DNA of 64,000 bases, taken from assembly GCF_945859685.1 (NCBI RefSeq), contig NC_079149.1, positions 80,653,073-80,717,072 of the forward strand, written 5' to 3'. Below, one piece after another: positions 45,101 through 57,100 of this stretch (position 1 is its first letter; every line of letters starts with the position of its first letter). The position numbers were made by a program, and so were the translations under genes. The stretch is from Eupeodes corollae. Taxonomy: Eukaryota; Arthropoda; Insecta; Diptera; Syrphidae. The notes below the pieces were generated by a model that was given only the letters and a program-made list of their open reading frames with translations, was not told where the DNA came from and ran no database searches.

Positions 45101-48100
45101 TAAACTGTAGGTCCCCTCCATTCCTGACAACATTACTCGCACACAGGAATGGTTGAGAGTTGTAAGTCACTAGGCCTTAGTTCTCAACGGACTGTCGCGC
45201 CACCCAATTTATGTATTTTATTTATTTAATCTCAGTGAACTAGCTAAAAAGGCTGTCAAATATCTCCTTCGCTTTTTAAAAAGCTCAAAATGGTTCGACT
45301 AGTGGGAAGAAATTCTCTAGATTCATGTGGTATCACAATGGGCCTTTTCTTTTGGCCTTAGTGTGTGGATTATGAATCCGCAGCCACTTTAATCTAACCT
45401 ACCTACTGTTTAAAGCCGAATCACGACAAGAATTGCTCTTGTAGGATTTGTCAATTATTCACAAGAGGCAATACCCAAGAAAAAACTTTAGATGGCACAG
45501 GCAGGCTTTGAACCCAAGATCTCTGGCATGTCAGTCCTATGAATTTACCATCGAATCATGGAAATGTGTGTCAAAATGAGCTGCAGGGTGCTTCTACGTA
45601 CAGAGAGTGACCAAATATTGAATCGGTCAAACAACTAGGAGGGAAAATCTGATACAAGTAACAATCTGCTAGATGTTAATGCTTTTTGGGGAATCATGTC
45701 TTGAACTTAAGTTGGTCTGCTGTAATAATTCATATTCAAGATATTATTATTTTTTAAAAAGGATACAGTTACTTTCTCTTCCATGTTTTAAGTCCTTTGG
45801 TGGTCCTGGTAAATTCATTATAACCAATTGTGCATCTACTGACTTATTTACAATGACTTCGTTTAATTTCACAGCCGTGTGCATTCTCCGAACATTAAAT
45901 TCATCTCTGCAAATAACGCAAACCAAAAAAAAAAGATTAATTTCTCATCACCGAATCAAACATCCATTATTACGGTCTTGATTTAATTTCCAAATGTGCA
46001 TCAGTGGAAGATCTTTCGGATTTTTCATCTTCATGTTGTTTTTTGTCTCTCTTCGTTCTGAGACAAATTTCCTTTGAATCACTATCGGTATTGTGTGAAT
46101 ATCCTTTTTGCTTTTCATCTCCCTGATTATCTCTATAGTATTCTAAATGCTATAATTACAAAATGAAGTTTTAAACAAATCACTTTCAATATCGTCGAAA
46201 ATGTATATTTACATTATTTTCACAGTTTTCCTCAAAGGCTTCAGAAGGATCAGCAAATCTGACCTTTGGATTTGTTTTGGTGGTATCATGGTGATGATCG
46301 ACAATAGCTTGAACCTAAAACGAATTGTATTAATAGTATTTTATGCATATAAGTTATTTAGCTGTATGGATGTTTCCATATACGCAAAATTTGGAAAAAA
46401 AAACATAAACTGAAATTATAAAAGTTCATGAAAAAATTAAATAATATTGTAAATAAATAAATACAAGGAATTTTAAAAATGATTTTTTTAAATATCATTC
46501 AAAATAAAACAGCAAATAGAAAATAATTTTACCCTTGAAAACTTAACTCTAGATTTATATTCATGAAGCTCATTTTTTGTCCAGTAAATTTAAAACATCA
46601 TTATTGTTTTAGAATCTAATTAAGATCTAACATTTACTTCAAATAAAAAAACTGAAGATATACAGGTCGGAAGAAGAAAGCCTCAAAATTCAGAATGGTG
46701 TCATGAGCCATAAAACTGGACTAAGTACTCCATTACGGACAGCCACTTTAACCTAACCTAACCTTACAAATAATTGTTTTTTATTTTTGAATTCCGGAAA
46801 AGATTGAAAGTTCGAACTTTGCTCGTAGTGCTTGAAACAGTCATTAAAAACAGTTTGAGGTTATGATTAAAAGGGAGAAGTTTAGTAAAATTGTAATTTT
46901 ATTGTTTCAACAAAAACGTGTTTGAAATTATTTACGAATTTTTCAATATTATAAATAGACATTGGTTTTATTTTTCTGCAACAAAAACATTAAACAATAC
47001 TTTTTAAAAAAGACTTAGGTAGGTAGAAATGGCGATCTCAGGGCATTAGGCAACCTAGCCTGAGATCCAATTAGCGCTGTAGTGCGCCGTTTTGATACCA
47101 TAAACTCGTTTGACCTTTGATTGAAAGGGATAGATTGATAGAGAAGCTTCATAGCGATTATGTTAGAGCCATTTTGTCGAGATACCCAACTTCTATCGAC
47201 ACGATGTCATCCTCCCAATTTTCTCTCGATGGGAAAATAACCTTAAAATCCATACTAAGGTTCAAAGTAGGAGTGCAGTAGTCAGTGTCTACCGAGATAA
47301 TATCTGAGGGAATTAATTTCGTAGTGTTGCTGTGACCATAAGGTTTTGACAACCAGCTATTTGATTCCTTCAGCCTAATAGCGCTGCAGGAAACTATGTA
47401 TTTAATAAAAAGGTCGATTGGTAGAAGATCCAAAATAACGTTTAAGGCGTCCGTTGGGCAAGTACGCATGGCCCCTGTGGTGCCCACGCAAGCTGTTCTC
47501 TGAACCTTCTTTAGCTTATTAATGTTATAGGCTTTGCTAAGAGCAGGCCACCACACAATCGAACCATATGTTAAGATAGGGCGTCTTCGACTGAAGTCCC
47601 CACTTTTTGCCGAAAGTTTTGCTGCAGGCGTAGAAGGCAACACAGGCCTTCTTAACCCGTACTTCAATATTTAGTTTCCAGTTTAGTTTAGGGTCGAGTA
47701 TAACTCCCAAATATTTTGCACTGGAAGACAATGATAGGATTTGACCGTGGAGTCGAGGTAGGGTGAAGGGCGGTACTTTAGTTTTGGTGGTAAAGAGCAA
47801 CAGTTCAGTTTTACTTTGGTTAACTCCTAGTCCACAACTAGTGGCTAGTTGCTAACTTTCTTCAGAGCTGACTCCGTGATTTCACTAATCACAGAAGTGT
47901 ACTTTCCTGACACCAATAGCACCAAATCATCCGCGTAGGCTACCGCCTTCACTCCACATCTCTCTAATTTAACGAGAATTGTATCCATGACCAGAAGCCA
48001 TAGAAGAGGCCGAAAAACACCACCCTGGGGTGATTCTTCATGGATTTTAATAGCCTACTATGTGTTTGAAAAAGTGATATTTCAAAACCTGACGAGATAT

Positions 48101-51100
48101 TGTGAGTTTGAAGACGGTTTACCAGTAAAATAACCTTGTCGACCAGTGTAGTTTGCATATAAAGAGGGTTCCAAAACATGTATTTTCGCCAATTTCTTAA
48201 CGAATCAAATAAAAACTCAATCAAGTAATTCTCGGTTTATCTAACACCATTTTAAAATATTTAAAACTCATTCCTTTACACCTAATCATGTCTGTAGAAC
48301 TTGGTTTAAAATCATTTTTTAGTTCTAGATATTTTAAATATCGGTTGATTGGAACTTAGTTCGAACGTATGTATGTTTTGGTATTTTTTTTAGCAGCCCG
48401 ACATTTTACAAATATATACAAAAATCTGTCAGTTTTCGTTGGATCGAACATTTATTTTAGGATTTGGTTTTGATATTCTCACTTTTTTAGAAATACAAAC
48501 TTAGTTTTCGTTTTTCATGCAAATCAAATCAAATAGGGTGGCGCAACAGACCGTTGTGAACCAGGGCCTAGTGACTTACAACTCTCAACTCTTGAAGGAT
48601 TTGTCAATTCCTCGCAAGAGGCAGTTTTCATGCATTTTATTTATTTAAAATTATTATTTGTGTTATTTAAAATTATTCTTTTTTGATAATTGTGCACATA
48701 TACATGCATATATGAATTTGGGTTACGCTTAACATCTTTCTCGAATAAGTATCAAAAGGAATTGGTTTGCAGTCCTGAGATCTCTAAAATATCACATGAG
48801 GCATGCAATTTAAATGATAGAAATTATTGTTGAGATGAAAAATGTCAAAACAGGTGTCTTGTCCCCTATGAACACATGTTCATGCTGTCCATGTTAATAT
48901 TAATTATTTTAGATTGAATTTATTTCTCGACACAATTTAAACAGCTCTTATGTCTACTTCCAAAACTTTTAATTATTGGAATTAATTTAAAAATTAAGTT
49001 TTTGGCAAAACATTACTAAACCGAGTTTTAATAACCTGGTCTAATAAATGGAAGTTATAACTGAGATCTAAATAAGAGTTCTAACGCTAAGAACTTGAGG
49101 AAGAAATGAGTAAGAACTCAATCGAGTAAAGCCCAACGTTCAGCTTGCCTATGTATAAGCGGGTCGCTTCGCACGACCCCATCTGCGGCACAGGACACCT
49201 TACTCTACCTAACACCTCTTGACCTATTTAGCAAACAAATATCTGGAAGCTCTGATCTTTCCCAGATCTTTCTGGAAGGATAGGACATTCCTGGAGGATG
49301 GGCCAATCCATTTTTATACAGATGGTTTAAAAACAAAAGAAGGGGTTGGTGGAGGTGTGTACTCTGAACGACTGAAATTAAATCTTTTATTCCACCTTGC
49401 CAATCATTGTAGCGTGTTCCAGGCGGAACTTTTGGCGATAAAAGAAGTCTTGTCCTGGCTTAAAGAAAACGTGATATCAACATCTGATATCCGTATTTTC
49501 TCGATAGCCAGGCGGCTATCAAATCTCTGGACTCTGTCTCTACAAACTCTATAACAGTCCATAACTGTCGATCATCTCTAATGGAGATGGCGCAACAGTT
49601 TAATATACACCTTTGCTAGGTGCCGGGCCATAGAGACATTCCAGGTAACTGTAAGGCAGAAGAACTCGCCAGGAACGATACAGTACAGCCCATCCTACCA
49701 CGTTTGGCACGTACTAGCATACCAATCGCTACTTATAAACTGTTACTAATGCAAGACGCTGTGAGGAGGGCAGGCACCAGGTGGAACAACATCACCACGT
49801 GTCAGGTCACAAAAAACATCTGGCCAAAACTGGATTTAAAACGTTTAAGGTGCTTGCTATCTCTAAGCAGGTCGCATATAAGATCGATAATAGGTGTTAT
49901 TACGGGACACTGTCTAATAGGAAAGCACGCCACGTGACTAGGCGTATTCTCAAATGACTTTTGCAGAAGCTGTATTGACGAGGAAGAGGAGGAAACAATT
50001 CTTCATCTTCTCTGTACATGCCTTGCTCTGTCTCGAAAACGCAAGAATTACCTAGGAGAATTCTTCTTTAACGATCTTAATCATATCAGCATAATCAGCC
50101 TCTCACGTTTCGTAAGGGACTCAAGATGGTTCCATTGAGCTTAGGAGAAAGCCTCAAGATTCATGTGGTATCACAATGCAAAATTTAACTGGCCTAAGTG
50201 TGTCCGTTTCCATCTTGGACAGACACTTTAACCAACCCTAATCGAGGTCTAATTTATCAATAAACCGAGTTTTAGAGCCTAAAACTTTTGTTAAGAAATT
50301 GGGAGTTAGTGTCTTCTTTTAAATTTCTTATTTCTTCACGTAAACGAAGGTATACATAAATGGCTTCTTGTTTAAATTGAGTACTCAGTTTTTTATAAAT
50401 ACATACCTAAAAGGAACAATACCTTAAACATTGAATGGATGTTTTTATGGCATAGTTATTGTTCTTACTTAGAAGATATGATCGAAAGCTAGTGGCTACG
50501 TAGTCAAGGGATTCTGATTGGCTAAATCTAACTACAAAAGTAGTTGAAATTTCCCCTTCGACGTAGTGTAAAAATTTCGACTACAAAGTAAGTGCACACC
50601 GGTTTTGAAGTTTCACAATCAGCTGCTTCGTAAGGACACAAGAATTTAAAATAAAATGAATCTTTCGGTATTTAAATACAACTATAAATCAATCATATTA
50701 TATCTTCTATTTGGTTTTATTGAATTTTAAAAGAAAACAAACTATTTAAAGTTCTAAAAACACAAGTTTCTGATTTTATATATTTGTTTTTGTCATTAAT
50801 ATGACAGTTCCGGATTGCCTAGCTTTGTAGTGCAATTTTGCATTCACAAAGCTAGTTGAAATTCGATGACGTAGTCGTTAGCTTTGTGAATGCGCCCAGT
50901 GTTAACTTTTCTCTTATTTTATTAATATATGCAATAGAAATAAATTCGATCATTTCTAGCGTCTCCTGTAAATTTTGGTAATACGGAATTAGCTGATTTG
51001 AGAATGGTTTTCTTTTTATAAAGTAAAAGGGTTTGCCATAATTTTTAATCGACCGATTTGGAGTCTATGCCACAGTCCCACGACGACGCTCAACAAAATT

Positions 51101-54100
51101 TTCTTTCCATAAATTCATTGGGTCAAATTTGTACAATTTTGCAAACGTTGTCCAAGATTTTGTCTGTTCATAATAAAATAACAAACCAAACGGAGCATAA
51201 ATTAAGTGACAGCTGTCAAAAAGACCAACTCCGATAAAAGTAGTGCCAGATTGAAAACCACACTATTTAATTTTAATATTTAAATGAAAATGTAAAAATA
51301 CACCAAAGTCACACAATGTAATAAAGTCACACATATAATAGAAGAAAAAATTGTAAATTGGTGATTGTAATCAAGATAATCAAAAATAATAAATTAGGCG
51401 AGACGTTGAATTTATATGATTCAATTTGTATAGTGTTAAGACTAATTGAAATAAGTATCATTTCAAAACACTTTTACACTTTAAACTATATAAACATCCT
51501 AAAAGAACAATAAAAACATGTTTTGACGTTTTAATTCGGCTCTACCTAAACAGTAAAATAGTTGAAGGATTTAAATGAAAGTTGTAATGGAAATTGAGTT
51601 GAACTTTTCAATACATGAAAATGTTGACATATGACAAATAGAAGAAATAATATTTATTAACAACAAAAAAAGAAGACATTACGCCTAAAGTACCTAGTTA
51701 CTTATTTTTAATTTTTAGTTTGTATAGTTTATAATTTTCACATACAAAATAAAATACATGTTTTTTAAAACTTAATTTAAATAATTAGGTAGGGTAATGA
51801 CTATAAACGCTTATTAGAAACATGCATTAACGAAAGCAAAAACTGATCATGCAAGATCTAATAATATGATTTGTGTTATGTTTTATGAAAAACTCTTGAT
51901 GAAATTTTGATTTAAAATAAATAAATATGTATGTAAAAAACTAAAAATAATGCGATAAAATCATGAGCGCCATTTGTTGAATTGATAATTTCCGACAAAT
52001 TTGATTTTTTCGTTTTGTTAATTTTGTATTTATCAAGAAATAGGTACAAATGTTTTGTGTCAAATGTTAATTGTTTACTTAATTTCTTGTCGAACGTATG
52101 GTGTCATATTTTTTGTTTTTTTAGACTTGGTTGAATAATAATAATAATAATTAGAAAATAGCCTAATTATTGTTGTTAATTTTATTGTAACATAAGTGGT
52201 TTGCCATTAAATAAAGGAAACCAAATAAGACGCCACCATTAAAGGCACAACATGGCAATAGTATGAAAAAGGTTCAGCCAAATATGTTCTTTATTTTTTC
52301 AGTTGCTCATAGTAAAAGAATCAATAGATTTCAAAAACAATATCCATCAGTAAGGTAAATGAGGATCTTGCATCGAAAGTGGACAAGGTCAAACTTTAAC
52401 CATTTGTTCGAAATCAAAAAAGAAATTTAAACAAATAATTATCCGTTTTTTAACCATTTAATTAGGTTAATTAAATAATATATGTAATTAATTTCAACAA
52501 AGGCTTAAAATATTTGACTTGTACCCCCTTTTGATTCAAGGCCCTTAATTGAGCTTGACTTACGGTATACAAATCTATAATCAAATTATTTTGCTCTAAA
52601 TTAATCCGCAAAAATAGAAATGTATGTACCTACTAGATAAACTTAAGGCTCTACGTTTACGTGACAGGTCTACATGCCACACATGGTTAGAGGGTATGTA
52701 AATGGTAAGTCGTAATTATACGATGCCTCCTATTGTAAAAATTTGTAATACACTCCTCGTCAACTGAATACGCACAACCATTTTTTAATATGCTTTATCC
52801 ATTTTTTCCAAACAGTGATGGTTATTATGCCATCTGTTGATGCTAACTATTCCCTTAAGATGTTAAGCAGATAATTCCTAAAGAATTATCCAAAAATAAC
52901 CGTGAGTTTTTCTTCAACCACTTGCAAAGTGTTTTATATACAAAGTAGGATTTTTTTTAGTCAACTGACAACGCCATTTTCTTCGTTTTTTTATAAGTTT
53001 TTTGGAGTGCTTGACAATTTAAATGAACGATTTTAGTGTTTTCCGTAAAATTTAATTCTTGATTAAGCTAAAATCGATTTAGCTTAAGAAAGTTGGCCGA
53101 AGTTTTAATGTAGTTTATTCTTGAAAAATAAAGATGCATACGGCAAAAACAAGAAGGGAGGTAAGAAAGTTGCAACAACAGCAGCTGAGATAAGAAGAAT
53201 TTTAAGATGTGCATAAAATTCTTGTGATTCTGTGGCTAAAATAAAACAAAAAGTTGGCGTAAACGCAACTTGTTCAACAGTTTTAAGAGTAATCAACAAC
53301 TCAAGCCATCTTAAACGAATGAAACTTAAGAAAAACCCACCACTTCACGAGAGACGGAAAATGTTGCGATTAGATTTTTCAAGACTTCACATGAGTTGGA
53401 AAAAAGAATGGTATCACGTGGTTTTTTTTAGATGAAAAAAAGTTTAATTTCGATGGCTCTGATGGGTTCAACTTCTTTTTACACGACTTAAGAAAAAAAT
53501 ATTTTTAAAACGCCATCATAGTCGTAAAGGAGGTGTCATGATATGGGGAGCAGTCAGCTATAATGGAACAGTTGAGCTCGAGGGTGGAACACAGCAGCTG
53601 GAATAAAATGTTCCTACATTTTCTAATACCTTTGGACCCATAAACTAGACCTATCAACATAATAATGCGCCTATTCACTCAGCGCGCATAATATAACAAT
53701 AATAAAACATGGATAGAGGAGCAACAAGTGCAGTTGCTTCAATGGCCGTACTCACCAGATCTAAACATCATAGAAAATGTCTGGGGATGGTTAGTACGCA
53801 AAGTTTATGATGGTGGTCGTCAGTTCGAAGACAAAGAAACCTTAATTTCTGCAATCAAATTAGCGTGAAGCGAAATTTCGTTAAATTACATTTAAAAGCT
53901 ATACGATTCCGTGCTGGATCGAATTTACGAAGTAATTAAAAATAATAATAATTGTTTCATTCCATTCCAATACCAATTTTAATTTTTGTACCTATTCAGT
54001 TGACTCAAAAAAAACTTCTACTTTGCATAAGTTACACTTTGGAAGTGGTTGAAGGAAAAACTCACGGTTGTTTTTGGATAAAACTTTGAAATTCTGTTAT

Positions 54101-57100
54101 TTATATGTTACGAAAATTTTTACCACAGATGGCATAATAACCATCACTGTTTGGAAAAAATGGATAAAATATATTTAAAAATGTTTATGGGTATTCAGTC
54201 GACGAGGAGTGTATAAACAAAGTATCACTCTAAATCAGTTGGATGTAGGCATTAACATACATAGAATATCAGCCAGAACGAAAGCAACTTAATTTATTTT
54301 AAATGTAAAGTAAAAACTTTTGGTGTATAACTTAGGTTGAAAAGTTTTTTCATATCTTTTTTTTTATTAAATTGTCTTACTATATTCACAATAATCAAGT
54401 TGAAAAAATGTTTATATAGTTATACAATAAAATAAACCTATATCGCTGCATATAAACTAAGGCAACATATATTCGGAAAAGTCATATCGTATTTAATTTT
54501 AAATATTTTTTAATCAATCTTTTGTTATGTATCAATACTTTGCATATTCCAGGTGTACTGAACAATCATCGCCAGTGCTGTCGTTTTAAACATTTTAAGA
54601 GCAGTATTTTTCTGTCATTTTGGGGACTATTTTCTTAAATTGAGGAGTTAAAAAGAAAACAAAAAACAACAAACACATGTTTGGCTCAAGAACAAATTTA
54701 AAAACTGTAAATAATAATGTCCAAATTCGAAGTTAATTGAACTTCTGCGAAGGTTAATGTTCTGAAAACAGACAAATAGACTGCTCAAAGGCCAACATTT
54801 TAAAAAATAAGAAATTGGCAATTAAAACAATATTTTACATCATTCTTAGGTTTTTGTTTGAATATTCATAAACAAATAAAATACATAAGAAAAGCTTATC
54901 CCTTCCATATGACTTATCGAACAAAACAACAAGAATAAAATACTGACATTCATAAAAACACAAAACACATAAGAAGAGCTCATCGCACTTATCGAACAAA
55001 GCACAAAAAATAAACTACATTCATAAATACATAAAATCAGTTCCAAACATTAAGGGGCCCCAGTTAAAGCTTTCGATCCGGAAAAATCGATATTTGACGG
55101 TGTTTTCCTTTGATTAGAAATGAAAATTATATGCTGATCGATCAGAAATTACATAAAGAATTTGTTTTTGAGAAATAAAGTTTAGTTTCGCATTTATTTT
55201 TTGTTAAAAATGCTTTTTTCTAATTTCTATTTTCCTGAACAGCTGAAACTTTTATGTTCAAAACTGAAAGGAATAGTGCCACTGATTTGTGTTCCAATTT
55301 TCCACAGTTCCAATGACAAATAGATATCTATCAGTAAAAATATGTCGGTGGTTTTCAATCAGGAAATTTTTGTCAATGACAGAAAGGATACCTATAAAAA
55401 ACCTGTTAAAAAAATCCAAATTTTGTTTCAATGATGAAAACCACTGATTGCAATATCTAGTGCCTAATACAATTTTTTTGTAATTCTCGATTAAAGTTTT
55501 CAATGGCTCCCATTTTTCGGTGCAATTGTTTTTAAGAAGTTCCTTAGCAGTTAGTAAGGCATCACCATTTCTACCTTGAGTGAATTTTTATTTTAAATAT
55601 TTTGCTATCGCAATCTGGAAGGAATGGCATGAACATTTGGAATGGAAATAGAACACAACAGAGATGGGCAAGTTTTGGCATTATATTTAAAATTTTAATT
55701 TTTATTGTAAACTAAAAAGAAATTTCTTTTGCGTTTTATATTAAGGAGTAGTTGATTCTCAAAAAGTGTAAGATACTACTAAAGTAGCAAAAACGACAGC
55801 AGTGATAATAGCTTGCAAAAAAGTTTAGTATAAATAAATCTGTTATATCTCGCTTAATAAAATCATTTAACAGTGAAGGGTCAAGCAGGATTTTCGTACA
55901 AATACAATTCAAATTTTTAGGGATCAGCTGGTTGTCAACGTGTACTTCGTCGTCCAATTAATCGAGGACTTGATCCTTTGTTTATAAGATGAACCGTGAA
56001 AAATGGAGGAGGAAGCATCGTCGTCTAGAGATGCTCCTCTTGACAAAACATTTTGTGGAAGGTTGGACGGTTTTACCACATAATATTGATTAAATATCAC
56101 GTTCTTAAGTTTTAATTTTAATACAATTTAAGTGAAATATTTATTGTTTGTTTTTATAATTTTAAATTTGAAAGTTCAAAAAACTTTGTAAACTATTAGC
56201 TAAAATATATGCAATCTTATGCATTTAAATAACAAAGATTTTTAAAATTAAATACGTTGCTTTAGTTGTGCCCAACACTGTATTGTATTTTGCAAAACTT
56301 CAATAATGGTAAGGCCATTTTTTTTAATGATCCACACGTAAAATCTGTTGATGATGCTAGATCAAAAATAAAGTTTCAAGAATTTGCAGAAATATGTATA
56401 CATAATTTTTGGTCGCAGTCGATTATAATTGCAGTAGTGTTTTAAATCCCATTTTGTACCTAGAATTTACTTAGTGGTGATACTTAACAAAAGTTTGGTC
56501 ACACATTTTTTTAAATTAAATACCGACCATTATTACAATATAATTTTTTCTAAAAAGTTGGTTTACTTTTTTTACACAAAAAGCGAAAACCGGTATTATT
56601 TCCCAATATAGTACGAACATTAAGTAATTGTAATAAAATTTTGAAAAAAAAAACATTTCATCCTTAGAAATTATACAATACAATTAATAAAAACAACAAA
56701 TTAAGTGGCCGACACTGTAAGTGGTCGAATTATTGAATTTGACCTTTCGAATTCATGCCCCCACCATGTTACAACATTTTATTTCATATTCTTTTGATCT
56801 GAAAAACATTAATACTATTAGGATAAAGAAATACTAGTATGTTCTTAAAAATCAGTAAAAAATTTTCTAAGAAATTGTATACTTGTAAACTTTACCCTCG
56901 CAACTATTAGTTTGACAACTAACTTTTAAATTAATTTAATCGATCCGGATTGAGTTTGGTGACCTTTCTGGCATCACATTTGGCAATCGAAAATGTTATA
57001 TGGAATCACTTATCATATGAGCCACTTATGTTATTTCTTGACTTCAAGAACTTAGGCGGTAGGTTTGGACCAAAATTACCAGCCTACACCATTAAGGCTG

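Larger units (their letters stand above)
42535..45410 (+). mobile_element. RNase H-bearing LINE (family 1) in kcc last intron
   Basis: RT begins near 42540 (MTFKSCLDLVYILQRWRDV, then after the MITE FIHKAGKCSHVNP). Catalytic box VVAYADDVAIAV near 43395. RT thumb at 43562-43804 (EAKYLGLILDKKLSWK). RNase H at 44130-44510 (HFYTDGFKTNEGVGGG, FSDSRAAIKSL). C-terminal zinc region with CRSC near 44800, and a 3' end near 45410. It has frameshifts at 43560 and 43804 and other lesions. It is interrupted by a MITE and a SINE. The type fits the I/LOA/R1 group; clade not determined. Confidence 0.92.

Noticed and set aside
46741..46766. Insect telomere repeat (CCTAA)n
   Set aside because: Only about three units, located at the 3' end of a LINE copy, so it is a retrotransposon tail.
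50484..50915. MITE with AAAGCTA..ACTACGT ends
   Set aside because: Only about 20 imperfect bases are inverted and the outer ends do not match; boundaries undefined.
54846..55046. 66-codon minus-strand ORF with repeated FVLCSIS/FLLFCSIS peptides
   Set aside because: The peptide repetition reflects the imperfect DNA tandem repeat, with no sign of a gene.
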